Shown piece by piece: positions 11,457 through 23,908 of a stretch of DNA of 64,000 nucleotides. The DNA lies in NCBI RefSeq assembly GCF_954871325.1, contig NC_088775.1, positions 67,371,561-67,435,560 on the forward strand, read 5' to 3'. The DNA is from Gordionus sp. m RMFG-2023. Its lineage: Eukaryota > Nematomorpha > Gordioida > Chordodea > Parachordodidae. A program made the position numbers and the translations under genes. Positions within the stretch are counted from its first letter, which is position 1. The number at the start of each line of letters is the position of its first letter. The notes below the pieces were generated by a model, which worked only from the letters and a program-made list of their open reading frames with translations, searched no databases and was not told where the DNA came from.

Positions 11457-12287
11457 CTACACATTCACCTTTGAACATCTCTCTAAATATTCATGAAAGT
11501 TCCTCAGGGAATCGGATAAAGTATTATTTATAATAACTCCTAATGAGGTGAATGATAGTGGAATTAAATGCTTATATTTGTTAAAAATTAGGCAGAGGTG
11601 GCATAGGGATTGTGGTAGTGGTGATAGAAATATCATTTGTAGGCAACTGGGTGTATAAAAACTTGGAGTAGATTTTAAGTTTAAGGATATGTTAGGAACG
11701 CCATTAGCGATCATATAAGATACACTCAAAAATTGAGAAGCAATGTAGGTGTGAACAATATCCTGCAATTCCATTAAAAGACAACGATATAAAAACGGAA
11801 CCTGGTTATGTCTGTTTTCTATCTCATTTATACTATCATGTATATATAATTGGGCAAATTTAGGTGTTTTCCCTAATGTTGGTAGGAGTGAACCAATGCG
11901 ATGATGAACCTGTCCATTAATTTGAAAGGTATAATTACCTGATCGCGAATTGGATAAATTATTATTTATATTCACTCCTAGTGAAGTGAATGACAGTGCG
12001 GAATTATAAGCTCTTATGTTCGTTAAAAAGTGGGGTGATGAAAAATGATTCCCTGTAAATAAACGTAATAAATTTGGTGGTAATTGGGAAATTTTAGATA
12101 AAAATACCTTCCCATTCAAACAACATGTAGAAAACTGAATATTTATACATGAGCTTTTTGATAATTTTTCTCCATTCCACATTTTAACATTGCAGAAGGC
12201 GCATATTTCTGTCATATTTCCGATATCTAATATAGGTGAGTGGTGGTCATCAAATATATGTCGAAATATACATGGTAGAGATGCCAT
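11457..12287 (-). pseudogene. Helitron_like_N domain of Helitron replicase/helicase
   Basis: 276 codons are open. They show the hallmarks of Helitron_like_N: ICAFCNVKMWNGEKL near the start (a C-x2-C plus WxxEK block), then FSTCCLNGKVFLSKI, then IRAYNSALSFTSLGVNINN, and GQVHHRIGSLLPTLGKTPKF followed by AQLYIHD. This domain lies upstream of the HUH (Rep) endonuclease in Helitron transposases. The Rep catalytic HxH motif and the Pif1-like helicase are absent from the element. An internal duplication is visible: SFTSLGVNINN and SFTSLGVIINN occur about 150 residues apart. The open frame is a truncated relic. Confidence 0.8.
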
Positions 12288-12359
12288 AGGGAATGTGGTA
12301 GTGGTTATAGAAATATCAGTTGACGGTATCTGGGTGATTATAAAATAAACCTATATATA

Positions 12360-13860
12360 TAAAACATTAAAAACCTGTAAGGGAGTTAATATCAGGCGTA
12401 GGTCCTTATTATCCTGCATACCTGTAATTCTAGAACGGGTAAGGCGTTTGTTGAGTCGCCATTTTTTCTTTGCTTATCTTTAATAGAAATATCATGTTTT
12501 GTAGCTATGTGAGGAATTAAATTTGGGTTAACCTAAAAAAAATAAGGAAATCAGGCATAAATATAAAACAATATTATTGAAATAAAACGAACATTACAAT
12601 ACTGTACTGAATCTGTAAAGGGGTCAATATATGCATATCTCTAGTAGTTGGGAGGCTATCATCAAAAAATAAAATTTGTCTAGTTGGGGACTTGTCAAGA
12701 CTATCTTGTTTTTCTGAACATTTATTTTGTGTTTGTTGATTACTAATGGTAGATATATCAATATTTAAACAATTATAAGGAGGAAATAAAGAACGGTTTG
12801 TTATCTAAAATAAAAACTGAAGAATAATTTAAAAAATATAAATGCATTGAACCTGAAGAGGAGTCAATATAAAATTCAACTCCCTAGAAATAGTGGGGAC
12901 ATTATCAGAAGCTAAAATAGATGTATTCTATAATATAAAAGAGTATAAAAAAATTAATATATAAGGCTAACTTTATTTTGAGTTGTTAGTTGATTTTGTA
13001 GGGCCTCGCTATCCCTAGTACGTTTCTTTTTTTGATTGATCAGCCATATTTTTCATTTATTAATGACGGATAAATCACCACCTGTACAATCATTAACTGG
13101 GGTTAGGACAAGGCTTGTTATCTAAAATAGAAACAAAAGAATAAATAAATAAAATAAATGCATTGAACTTGATGAGGAGTCAATATACAATCCGTACAAT
13201 CATTAAATGAAGGTAAGACAGGGCTTGTTATCTTAAATAAAAACAAAGAATAATATAAAGAATATAAATGCAATGAACCTGAAGAGGAGTCAATATTAGG
13301 TTCAACTCCCTAGAAATAGTTGGGACATTATCAGAAGCTAAAATAGATGTATTCTATAATATAAAAGAGTATAAAAAAAAAATATATATAAGGCTAACTT
13401 TATTTTGAGTTGTTAGTAGATTTTGTAGGGTTTCGCTATCCCTAGTGCGTTTCTTTTTTTGATTGATCCATCTTTTTCTTTTATTAATGACGGATAAATC
13501 ACCACCTGTACAATCATTAACTGAGGCTAGGACATGGCTTGTTACCTAAAATAAAAACAAAAGAATAAATAAAAAAAATAAATGCATTGAACCTGTTGAG
13601 GAGTCAATATACCACCTGTACAATCATTAAGTGAGGTTGGGACATGGCTTGTTATCTAAAATAAAAACAAAAGAATTAATAAAAAATATATTAATGTATT
13701 AAACCTGAAGAGGAGTCAATATTAGGTTAACCTCTCTAGAAATAGTGGGAATATCATCCATCATAAGCTAAGTATTCTAATATGAAAAGTATAAGCCTTT
13801 TTAGTATATATAGATGAATAACTTTATTTTGCATTTGGTAGATTTTATTGGGCTTCATGT
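12360..13860 (-). repeat. Tandem array of short in-frame exons in Helitron 1
   Basis: Read on the minus strand, exons end in (I)LTPLQ or (I)LTPQQ at a phase-0 donor (CAG|GT) and are separated by roughly 45-60-bp introns ending in TTTTAG or similar. The clearest unit is a 63-nt exon, ITSHVPTSLNDCTGGILTPQ plus Q, with a 47-bp intron. Larger units of about 425 bp are repeated near 12.84, 13.27 and 13.70 kb. Because whole exon-intron units were copied and each exon is a multiple of three, the duplications would keep the frame. These exons lie upstream of the Helitron_like_N segment. Confidence 0.65.
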
Positions 13861-14025
13861 CTAAAAATATTTTCTATAAAAAAAATAAAATAAAATCAAT
13901 AAAAAAATAAAAATAAGTACGTACCGATGACATGACGTAGCGATGATATGACGTCACAATGACGTAGTGAGGACATCGGAAAATTATAATATAGATAATA
14001 ATAATTATAAGACATAAGTCGGAAT

Positions 14026-16400
14026 CAGTAGCAACACTATAGGAAGGTGGGGGGGGGGGGGCTCGAGCCCCTAAAAAATTGACTAGCATCCTCAACGAAA
14101 TTTTTTCAATGGCTCCCTAATAGCCCTATGAACGAAAAAATTTTTTGAAAGTCTCCTGAACATTTTTTTAAGAATTTTATTATATATTATATAAAAATTT
14201 GATATTATTTTTAACTGATTAATATGACTATATAAATTTTTATTAATGAGCGCTATTTAATTATTAGATTAAATACATATAAATTATATATTTACAATGT
14301 TAACAATTGCAATCGAATTCTTTGTTAAAACTGGTATATCAATATCACACATAATTACATTATAGTGTATACTATTTATATGTATTTTATATTTTAGAAT
14401 TATGCGTTCTATTTTATATTATAACTATAGTTTTTAAAATATGATAAAATAGATATTAAATATTACATATTATATAACAATTAAATAAATTTTAAATACG
14501 TAATTACAATGACTAAATGTCAATCAAGTATTATGAGTTAAAGCTTAACTCATTTTTATTTTTTTAATTATTTTATAACCATAATTAAATTAAATATAAT
14601 CATTTATTCAGTGTCGTCATGAATAGCCCACTAAAGCAAAATTTTTTTTTGATGGCTCCTTAATATCTCCTTGAACTAAAAATAAATTTTTTGATTGCCC
14701 CCTGGACTATTTCTTTTATAATTCTATTACGTAATATATAGATTTAATTTTATTATTTAAAAATTAATAAGACTATCTAAATTATTATTGAAAGAATACT
14801 AATTTAATTATTAGATTAATACATATAAATTATATTTTCACTATGTCAGCTTGCAATCAAATTCTGTCTTAAAAATAGAATATCAGTATCACTCACTAAA
14901 TATTAATTTAGCATTAACAGTTGAAGCTTAATTGACTTTAATTATTTAAATTATTATATAATCCTAATTAAATAAATATAGTCATTTATTAAGTGAAAAT
15001 TAACAAATTTAATATTGTAATTAGCCGAGTTCAAAATCACTAATCAACTATATTATTCATTTTTAAATTTAATTACCATGCTTTCAAGGTAATTATAAGT
15101 ATAAGAGATTTCTTTATAAAAAGTAAGTAGACATATAGTTTATAATCCCACATTATTTATAATTGGTTATGAAATATTAGGTAAAATGCCACTTTTACAG
15201 ACGTATTTAGTTATATAATATATTACAGTTAATATTTTATAAATTTTACTAATAAATGCTTTTGATAATAAATATAAGTATCAATTTGCATTCAATTCTT
15301 TAACGCCATCAATTTATTTAAAATAATTATAGAAATTAAACATCTTATTATTCATCCCACAATGGATGTAAATTAAATATTTTTTCTTCTCTTTTTTTAC
15401 TTGCTTTTAGGAAAGCTATTTTTTTCTTATTTGAAAAACAGTTTTTATTTAAATTTTTAATACGTGTATATTTTTGATACTATTACAAACTACTCTATTT
15501 TAAGATATAATTTACCAACTAGAAATGGTGTGACAATAATATATAGATCTTAATTGCTTTCATCATATCACTCTAGTTCTTATTTTATTGTTACAAAATG
15601 TTTTATCTCTAATATGGCATCCTTGCCAAGTATATAACTCAAGGCTTCAATATATTTGACTGGATTTGTATCCCAACAAAGATCATCTTTCTTTTCTTAT
15701 TCCAACTTGGTGGTTCCGTCCTTGGGGAGAAGAGGCCAGATTTGACCTCGTGATACCGTTATAATATATGTTAAATAATAAGGGTTTTATTACATTTTAA
15801 TAATTTTGGTAGGTATTTAGAAAATTAGGTTGGTATTTAGAAAATTTCTATACGTTAACTTGACACTATCTATCATTAACCCATATAGTCTTATGATTTG
15901 AATTTCGTTTATACCTCTTTAAGAATTATTGATATGGTTAGGTCCACAAAATTTCCCTTATTAGTCAACGTTATATTAGTTTAATGACCTTTTGTCAATG
16001 TAGGTAGAATTATATCGCCCTGTGTGATTTTTAAATACCATTATCAATTGAGGTTAACCTTTTTTATCAATTGTTATTCTTTAGACAAAAATTTTTTTTA
16101 TATTCGCAATCGAAAATTTAATATTGTAATTTTGAATTAAAAAATATTATATTTAGAAATACCTTGCATTGTTCTACTTTTATTATTTGTATGCATAATA
16201 AATGACAAAAGATGAAATTCAGAATAATTGTTCAAAGTTTACAAATTTCAATTAAAAATGTATAATATTTTAATATAAAACCCAGCCGATAGCAGGGTAA
16301 AAGCGAGCCGAAGGCCTCCCATATTGGGAGTATGGGGGGAGGCGAAGTCCACATAAATTTTTTTAGTTGAGCCCCCTGAGATTGGGGTGCCCCCCCCCTT
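14026..16400 (-). mobile_element. Family A hAT, composite copy (copy 2)
   Basis: Family A sequence in reverse orientation. A first partial copy starts near 14026 (decayed CAGTAGCAACACTATAGG end). A second starts at 14609 with CAGTGTCGTCATG and runs to the C-rich end near 16390 (GAGCCCCCTGAGATTG). The second probably inserted into the first. Repeat U is inserted at about 15655-15875. No coding sequence. The ends are too decayed for a target duplication to be read. Confidence 0.65.
15655..15875 (+). repeat. Repeat U, third copy
   Basis: Diverged from the pair at 6.8-7.3 kb but shares the leading phrase ACTTGGTGGTTCCGTCCTTGG-like text and the GGTATTTAG repeats. It interrupts family A sequence, which resumes on the right. 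It therefore moved or was copied after the A element arrived. Confidence 0.55.
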
Positions 16401-16881
16401 TGTTGATTATATTTTAGACAAAAGAAGAGAAGGCGATGAAAGTGTTAACAATTATATTTAATTAAAACATCTTTTACTCATTTATTTTATATTCATTAGA
16501 TGATGAAGAAATAAGAAATTAATTTTAGATGAATGCCTTAAATAATCGAATGGAAACAATATTGTTACTGATGATATTTTAGAAAAAGGAAAATGAGGCA
16601 ATGAAAGAGTTGGAGTTTAACAATGTAGATTTAAAATATAGTTTTTCAATTTCAAACTAAGCTTAAGATAATAAAAGAAGATTAATTGTAGTTCTGAGAA
16701 ATGCAAATATTGGAAGTAAAAGAGTTTAGAGAAAGAAAATAGGCAAATTAATTAATATATAAGATATTTTATTTGTAAAACAATAGAAGCTATATATGAG
16801 GTTCTACCTGAAGATATCTCTGATGATATTAAATTTTCTAATGTAATTTTAAAATTAAATATAGGCATGGAATCTAATGAG
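16401..16881 (+). pseudogene. Unrecognised host-like coding fragment, left part
   Basis: Outside known elements. The clearest piece, about 16780-16881, reads TIEAIYEVLPEDISDDIKFS then NVILKLNIGMESNE. It looks like ordinary soluble protein rather than transposase. The reading frame appears to continue across two hAT insertions: AIEDVTACLIVGSNNPYSLL at 18816-18883, then a segment at 22540-22660 with KKIDSHIESVSASDKMYVQA. The order faintly recalls the C-terminal HEAT repeats of importin-5-type karyopherins, but that is only a resemblance by eye. If the hATs lie in exons, as the frame suggests, this gene copy is dead. Confidence 0.35.
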
Positions 16882-18815
16882 CAGGGGCGCCGCTAGCCTT
16901 TACAATTTCAGGGGGCTCAAGGCCGGGTTCTATATTAGTATACTATACATTTTTAAAATTTGTTAACTCTGAACAATTATTCTTTAATATTTTGTCATTT
17001 ATTATATTATGCATACAAAATAAACTAGCATATAAATAATTAAAACAATACAAGACATTTCTAAAAATAATATTTTTTAATACAAAATCTATTTATTACA
17101 GTAAAAAATATTTTCGATTGCTGATATAAAAAAATTTGCGTCTAAAGAATTACAAGTGATAAAAAAGGTTAATTTATTCATACATATGCCTCTATTGATA
17201 ATAATTTTTTAAAACCACATAATACAATAATATAAATCTTAGCAACTTACATTGACAAAAGGTTACGAAACTAATATAACTTCTGTTACCATTTTAGACA
17301 ATGTTTTATAGAATGGACTAATAAGGATTTATAGGCCTAAACCAAATTAACAATTATTGAAGAAGAGATAAACGACCAATCTAAATTATATGGTGGTTAG
17401 AACTTCCTCTTAGGATGACATGATGGAAGCTAGATATGTAATCAAGGAAATTGTTGTGAGTTATTAAATTTCTAATAGATTATTTTCCATTTTTAATGAC
17501 ATATAAACGACTACACAGTTGACTATTATTGTTTATCTAAAATATGCAATCATATGCTTTCAGCAGCTGTATTAATAATCTTAAATTACATAAAGATAAA
17601 CACAAATAATAGATGCTGGTTAATTTGCAGTCATAGCGATGACACTCACGATGTAATAATATCAGAATTTATTAGGTTAAATAAATTGATAAAATGAAAA
17701 CACTAAAAATCTTTGGAAAAAATAATTATGCAAATATATTGAAGCCTTGAGTTATTTATATGGCAAGGATACCATATTAGAAATTTTAAAATTTTAAAAT
17801 AAGGACCAGAATGATATGATGATTAAGATTTTATAATATTGTAGCGCCACCTCTATTTGGTATATTGTATCTTAAAACAAAGTAGTTTGTAATAATATCA
17901 AAAATATACTTGTATTAAAAATTTAACTCAAAACTATTTTTCGAAAAAGAAAAAAATAGCTAAAAACAAGTAAAAAAAAGAGAAGAAAAGATATCTAATT
18001 TATTACATCCATTGTAGGATGAATAATAAAATGTTTAATTTAAAATTATTTTTAACTAAATAGATGGCTTGAATGCAAATTTTTACAATATTTATTATCA
18101 AAAGCATTTATTAGTAAAATTTATTATAATTTAACTGTAATATATTATATAACTGTTAAATACGTCTATAAAAGTGGCATTTTATCTAATATTTTATAAT
18201 CAACTGTATATAATAGAGGATTATAAATTATATGTCTATTTACTTACTTTTTATAAAGAAATCTCTTATACTTATTTGGACCTTGAAAATATTTTTAGGA
18301 ATAGGTATGATAATTTAATTTAAAAATAAATATACAGTTGATTAGTCATTTTGAACTCGGCTAATTACAATATTAAATTTGTTAGTTTTCAATTAATATT
18401 TGATTATATTTATTTAATTAAGGTTATATAATAATTTAAATAATAATAGTCAATTAAGCTTCAACTGTTAATGCTAAATTAATATTTAGTGGGTGATATT
18501 GATATTCTATTTTTAACACAAAATTTGATTGCAAGCTGACATAGTGGAAATATAATTTATGTGTATTAATCTAACCTAATATTTAAAATATTATTCATTT
18601 AATAAAAATTTAGACAGTCTTATTAATTTTTAAATAATAAAATTAAATCTATATAAAATAGAATTATAAAAGAAATCGTTCAGGGGTCAATCAAAAGAAT
18701 TTATTTTTAGTTCATGGGGTTAAGATTCCATTTAAAAAATTTTTTTTTGCTTCAGGGGGTTATTCAAATTTTTCAGGGGGCTCGAGCCCCTGTGCACCCC
18801 GTAGCGGCGCCACTG
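16882..18815 (+). mobile_element. Non-autonomous hAT, family A, copy 3
   Basis: 1,934 bp, ends CAGGGGCGCCGCTAG and (inward from right) CAGTGGCGCCGCTAC. The flanking 8-mers CTAATGAG and CTATTGAG agree at 7 of 8 positions. There is no coding capacity. It is inserted in the middle of a host-like coding stretch. It is very similar along its length to copy 1, including the same internal A+T-rich blocks. Confidence 0.85.
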
Positions 18816-18883
18816 CTATTGAGGATGTTACGGCATGCCTTATTGTTGGTAGCAACAATCCATATAGTTTATTGAATAATGAA
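18816..18883 (+). pseudogene. Host-like coding fragment, middle part
   Basis: 68 bp between two hAT insertions with the open translation AIEDVTACLIVGSNNPYSLL then NNE. It is in the same frame as the fragment before the family A element once the duplicated 8-mer is allowed for. Host gene unidentified. Confidence 0.35.
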
Positions 18884-19199
18884 CAGGGTTGCCATGTCTT
18901 GCCCCATCAGCGGGAGACTCCCGTAATTTTTTAGTTTACACGCAGACATCTCTCTCCCGCAAAACTACCGCAATTAAAAATCTCCCGCAAATTTTTTAAT
19001 TTTTCCCGTATTTTTTTTTTAAAATGTATTTTAACAATTTTAATTTATAAATAATAATTTTGAGAGACAATAATTGATTATTTTTATATTTTTAAAATAA
19101 ATTTAGAATATTTATTCGAAAATAGTTTGTAACTTTCTATCCTGTTTTATTTTTATCCAATAATAAATCAACATTTCATTCATATAAGTCAGTACAGGG

Positions 19200-20742
19200 G
19201 AGTATATCAACATCGATTGCATTACAAAAATATTCTCCAAAAATAATAAATAATACAGATGCAACTACAGTTGCGGAAATCGTATACACCTATAATGTAG
19301 TTCAACATTCACAGAGCTATATCATCACAATGAGGGTCGAATCTTTTTCCCATGATATTTAACGACTCCAATATAAGTGAAAACCTTACTTGTGATAGAA
19401 CAAGAGCAAGGCTATCACAAACAGATGCATCTAATAAGGGAAATATTAAAACATTTCCCTTGATCCTTCGCTATTTCAACAATAATAACAACATTTCAAT
19501 AAAACTGTTAAAATTGTTTTCTTTGGATAGTGAAAATCCAACGATGTAGCTAACCACATAATGGTAAATATAGCTGATTCAGGGTTATCAATGATTTGAA
19601 TGTCAGCTGCGCTGATAATGCCTCTGTAAATTTTGGCAAAAATCAAAGTGTATTTACAGAATTGAGGCAGCACAATAATGACTTATTAATACCAATTGGC
19701 TGTATATGCCATATACTACATATTTCTTGCAAGAAGGCAATGAATGTACTATCGGTGGATGTCGAAATAATTGTGATGAAATGTTTTAACGAATTTAGTT
19801 CATCAATTAAAGAGTTAATGAATTAAAAGAGTTGGTGGAGTGGTCTGACTTGGGATGGTGTGAGTTGCTGCGATACTTTCCTATCTGGTGGTTGTCATTA
19901 GTACCTGCCATCGATAGAATTTTAAAATTTTACAAACCCTTAAAAAAATACTTATTAAATAAAGATTTTAAAAGCTCTCCTAAAATTTTGAAAAATTTTT
20001 TCGAGTATGAAATGGCAGAAGCATATTTAGGATTAGTTTCACATGTGGGAAATCTACTTCATTCAGTTAATATTTAGTTGCAATCAGAATATTCTTTATT
20101 AATATAGATTTACAAAATCATTCTACAGCTCTGTTCATATCTACAGTTAAAAATTGATAATAAATTTTATGGCGCTATTGCTAAAAATATTTTAAAATGT
20201 TCAAATAATACTCTAATTAAAACATTTTTAAATGAAGCAGATATTTTTATTGAGACAATTTTAGAATATTTACAATCAAAATTTGATTTTAATTATTTAC
20301 AAATATATAAATATTATGACCTTGGAACATTTGTAATTTAATAAATATATTAAAAATACCGAAAGACATAGATGTATTGTTTGAGGAGATTGTAATTCTC
20401 TCTATTTTTTATGATTCGCAAAAATACTTAAATTAGATGGTCTAAAAGCAGAGAAGAAATGGCTAGAACTTTTTCGTAATAACAATAAATACTCATGCTT
20501 AGAAAAAAGAGGCGAGTATGTCTCTTTACCTCATTCATGCCTCATCCAAGCGCATTTTTAGCCTGATGAGGATTGCCTGGAAAAAGGAGAGAAATCGGAT
20601 TTCTTTAACAACATTAGAGGCCGAGCTAATGGTAATGGTTAAACAAATTTATAATATGTCATGCCAGGAATTTTATAAATATCTTAATAACGACGGTAAA
20701 CGTTTAGTTTCATTATTTATATCTAAAATAAAATATAATTAA
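19200..20742 (+). pseudogene. hAT family N transposase relic
   Basis: Pieces in three frames. Recognisable parts are a block ending in a QHNNDLLIPIGCICHILHIS segment (about 19660-19730), a NFFEYEMAEAYLGLVSHVGN block (about 19995-20060) and a C-terminal dimerisation region at 20518-20742. The last reads SSKRIFSLMRIAWKKERNRI then SLTTLEAELMV, a hATC variant. There are several stops and frame changes. The C-terminal KQIYNMSCQEFYKYL block is shared with the copy in the nested region. Confidence 0.7.
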
Positions 20743-20829
20743 CTTTATAACTCTTTAATTTTCCATATTTTTTTTATATTTTATAAATTTTATTTATATA
20801 TTTGCATAAAATAAATATATTTTTTACAT

Positions 20830-21800
20830 TGTAAATCAAAAACAGAGAGCATTACAATATTTTCAAACAAGACATCAATGTCTATCGATATTTTTAAAAT
20901 ATTTGAACATTTTAATATAGTTTTAGCAATGGCGCCATAAAATTTATTGTCAATTTTAAATGAACACATCTGTAGCGTAATTTTGTGAATCTTTGTTAAG
21001 ATTCTTCTGATTGCAACTGTACATTAACATCATGTAGTAAATTTCCTACATGTGAAATCATTCCTAAATATATCTCTGACATTCATTATTAAAAAAATTT
21101 TTCAAAATGTTAGGACAGCTTTTATAATTTTTATTTAAGAAATATTTTTTTAAAGATTTATAAAATTTTAAAATTCTATCGATGGCGGGTATTATAACAT
21201 ATCGCAACCATCATTGTGCTGACTCAATTCTGTAAATACACTCTGGTTTTTCCCAAATTCATTGAGGCATTATCAGATCAGAAAGCTGGCATGCAATTTA
21301 TTGATAATCCCGAATCTGCTATATTTACCTTTATATGGTTAGCTATGTCTTTGGAATTTTCACTATTTGAGGGGAAAAAATTTAATAGTTTTATTGAAAC
21401 GACCTTAATTTTGTTGAAATATCGGAGGATCAAGGGAAATATTCTAATATTTCCCTTATTAGATGCATCTGTTAGAATTGCATATGTATGCCCATATTTA
21501 AAATCGTCAAGAATTGACCTCCTGGATTCAGGTTCTAATACATTGATGATATTCCTGCTCGTTTTTGTTCTACAGGTAAAGTTTTCATTTATCTTGGAGT
21601 CATTAAATATTATGGGGAAACGATTCTACCCATATTGTAATGATAAGTAGCTCTGTGAATGATGTACTACAAGATAAGTGATTACAATTGCCGCAACTGT
21701 AGTTGCATCTCTATTATTTCTCATTTTTGGAGAATATTTTTGTTTTGCAATGGATGTTGATACACCCCCCTGCACTGATTTTAATAATGTGATTGAACTT
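20830..21800 (-). pseudogene. Inverted partial copy of the family N transposase
   Basis: Reverse-complement match to the first and middle parts of the preceding transposase. It includes the LLTQFCKYTLVF-type segment, the Ser/Phe-rich SLEFSLFEG block and the terminal region near 21770. The C-terminal part is absent. Relative to the plus-strand half this gives a head-to-head foldback. Confidence 0.65.
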
Positions 21801-22497
21801 TAAAAATAAAATAATTATCATTAAAATGAGTACAATATTACCTTATTATATATTTAAACGTGATACGTGATAATTAAGCGCCTATCCCTATAATGTTATA
21901 TACACACATACACGGTAGATTAGATTTCAAATTGCGGTCGTTTTGCGGGACATTCGCCTAAAATATATTTTTTACATTGTAAAATTAAAATGTTTGTTTT
22001 TTTTATAAAATTTTATCTTGTTTACATTATTTTATATTTAAAAAATATATTTGGTTTTTTTAAATAAATTAATATATTTTAATAAATCAAGATGTTATTT
22101 TATTTTGAAAAATAGTTACCAACTTTGTATTTATATACTGTGTTGTGATGATTGATGAAACATATTGACGATTAAATTAAAACCCATTCATATAAAATTA
22201 TAATCTTTGTAAAAATAATTAAAATATATTGAAATTTCTTCTTTTATTATTCATTTTGTTATTTTAGCAAATATTATAATTTTATATGAATGGGTTTGAA
22301 TTTAATCGTCAATATGTTTCATTAAATCATCACAACACAATTATAAAAAATAATAGGCGGATAATTAAGTCAATTCGAAATTCCGGCTGAAAAAAATTCT
22401 TTTTAGCAATTTTTATATTTCTACCGCAATTTTCTTATTTCTCCCCCAAAATACCAAATTTATCCCGCAATTTGAAAATTTTGACCTGGCAACCCTG

Positions 22498-23090
22498 ATC
22501 TCAACCAAATTAAAGTCATTTTTTTGAAAAATATTTGTGCAATTAAATAATTTATTAATATATCATTGCAAAAAAATTGACTCTCATATTGAATCCGTAT
22601 CAGCTTCAGATAAAATGTATGTTCAGGCCATTTTGATATTTCTCCAAGCGCACTCAAAATAAGTTCATCTAAATCCAAATATTTTGTAAAAGTTTTATAT
22701 CAGAGTCTCCATTTTATCGAGCATGTTTTTGCAGTTTCCTTCTTTTTGTAACACAAGGAGTCTTAAAAATAAATTTATTGAGCAAATTCAGTCTCATTGA
22801 ACATCAGAAATCTTCAGACACTCTATAAATTTTGCATAATCATAGAATATTTTGATGATAAAATTTTCTTCTATTTATCAGTGTTTAAGGTTTGAAAAAT
22901 AGTGATAATGATACTTTAAATTTTCTTGAGATAAAATATGTATACAATTTCTTTATTTCATATGTATATATCACATGACAATTATTATAAATTTATATGA
23001 TTGATTTGTATATGATATTTATAACATTAATAACATTAATAATATATAAAATATATCTCATTTATAACATATCCCCACACATATGATCTT
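22498..23090 (+). pseudogene. Host-like fragment followed by featureless sequence
   Basis: About 22540-22665 has an open plus-strand stretch, KKIDSHIESVSASDKMYVQA then ILIFLQAHSK followed by a stop, which could be the C-terminus of the gene split by the two hATs to the left. Around 22700-22830 another stretch (GVLKINLLSKFSLIEH) is open but unassigned. From 22850 to 23090 I see only A+T-rich sequence. Confidence 0.3.
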
Positions 23091-23099
23091 ACAACTCCT

Positions 23100-23780
23100 C
23101 AATCAACCGATTTGTAGGTTTCCTAGCTATTTGTGATTTCCGCGTTTCTAGTTTTCCGTTATCTTCCAAATTTTCTAAAATCTCAACTATATCCGACTCT
23201 CTATTTTTTATATTTTATTCCTCTCTCTGACTCCATATTTTCTCCATTTTGTTCCTCTCTCTCTGACTCCATATTTTCTTTATTTTCTTCCAATGGCCCA
23301 GACTTCTCCATTTCTTTAGCTACCTCCCTTTTCGAAGTTGATCCGCATGCTTTCGTACCATTCTATCCTTGCTTTCTACTAAATAAGAATATCTACCAGT
23401 TCTGGATTTTATAACTCCTTCTCTCCAACCTGAATTTATTTCATTATGCACCCATACCGGTTGTGCAATCTCTAATTCCCTCATTTGACTATGTTCATCA
23501 TGCGCTGCTTTTTGTCGTATATTTGATCGTTCCATTTTATCCCTAACATTTAGATGTAACCAATTTAATCCCGTTTTTAAATTTCGCCCCAATAATAACT
23601 TTGCCGGTGAACGTCCAGTTGATTGATGTTCACTATATGCTATCAAAACTTTTCCCATGGCTTCGTCGGGCTCCCTGATGTCTTTCCTAGTTGCAAAATA
23701 TCGACTCTTGAGGGTTCGTATTGTTCTTTCCGCTAAACCGTTCGTTTTTGGATGTATCAATTTAATATTTTTCGAAACAA
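23100..23780 (-). mobile_element. Ty3/gypsy fossil 2: integrase C-terminal part
   Basis: Contains the integrase segment around HPKTNGLAERTIRTLK, with the conserved glutamate of the DDE triad, followed by the C-terminal beta-barrel-like region with VWVHNEINSGWREGVI. Fossil. Confidence 0.7.
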
Positions 23781-23908
23781 AATTTTCGAAATTCTTTCAA
23801 TAATCCTTATCATTATGTCTAACATTCATTTTATTCCATCAAAATTATAATTTTCATAATTATGTTTATCATCATTTTATTCTATCTGAAATTATGATTC
23901 TCATAATT
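23781..23908. repeat. 48-bp-type minisatellite, left part
   Basis: Units around AATTATGATTCTCATAATTA and GTCTATCATCA. The array is cut by the integrase-OTU transposon and resumes at 29417-29640 with about five more units. The target duplication ATGTCTAT lies within a repeat unit. Confidence 0.7.

Larger units (their letters stand above)
10246..13995 (-). mobile_element. Helitron 1 (broken, with coding remnants)
   Basis: On the minus strand the element begins TCTATATTATAA at 13995, directly after an A. It ends with hairpin CCGTCA-TTTTT-TGACGG, an 8-nt spacer and CTAG at 10246, directly before a T. These are the canonical 5' TC, 3' hairpin plus CTRR and A/T insertion site of Helitrons. It carries a Helitron_like_N coding segment (11050-12287) and a tandem array of short exons upstream of it. 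The helicase half is missing, so it is not autonomous. Nearly the same 5' and 3' ends occur in the plus-strand Helitron at 58722-62677. Confidence 0.85.
18884..22497 (+). mobile_element. hAT family N, copy 1 (transposase plus inverted partial copy)
   Basis: Both ends begin CAGGGTTGCCA when read inward. The left subterminal part is TGTCTTGCCCC..GGGAGACTCCCG; the right one contains the CCCGCAATTTGAAAATTTTG phrase. The left half carries a plus-strand transposase relic. The right half carries an inverted, partial second copy of the same transposase. The same left/right architecture recurs in the copy at 42444-57958, so the arrangement is a family trait. Flanking 8-mers (ATAATGAA / ATCTCAAC) match poorly, consistent with age. 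Confidence 0.75.

Noticed and set aside
11457-12287. A host gene of 276 codons
   Set aside because: Clear Helitron_like_N motifs and position inside Helitron ends; it is a transposon gene remnant.
22140-22340. Palindromic sequence around the ATGAATGGGTTT / AAACCCATTCAT repeats as an independent MITE
   Set aside because: It lies entirely inside the right half of the family N hAT, and no separate target duplication could be seen; treated as an internal inverted repeat.
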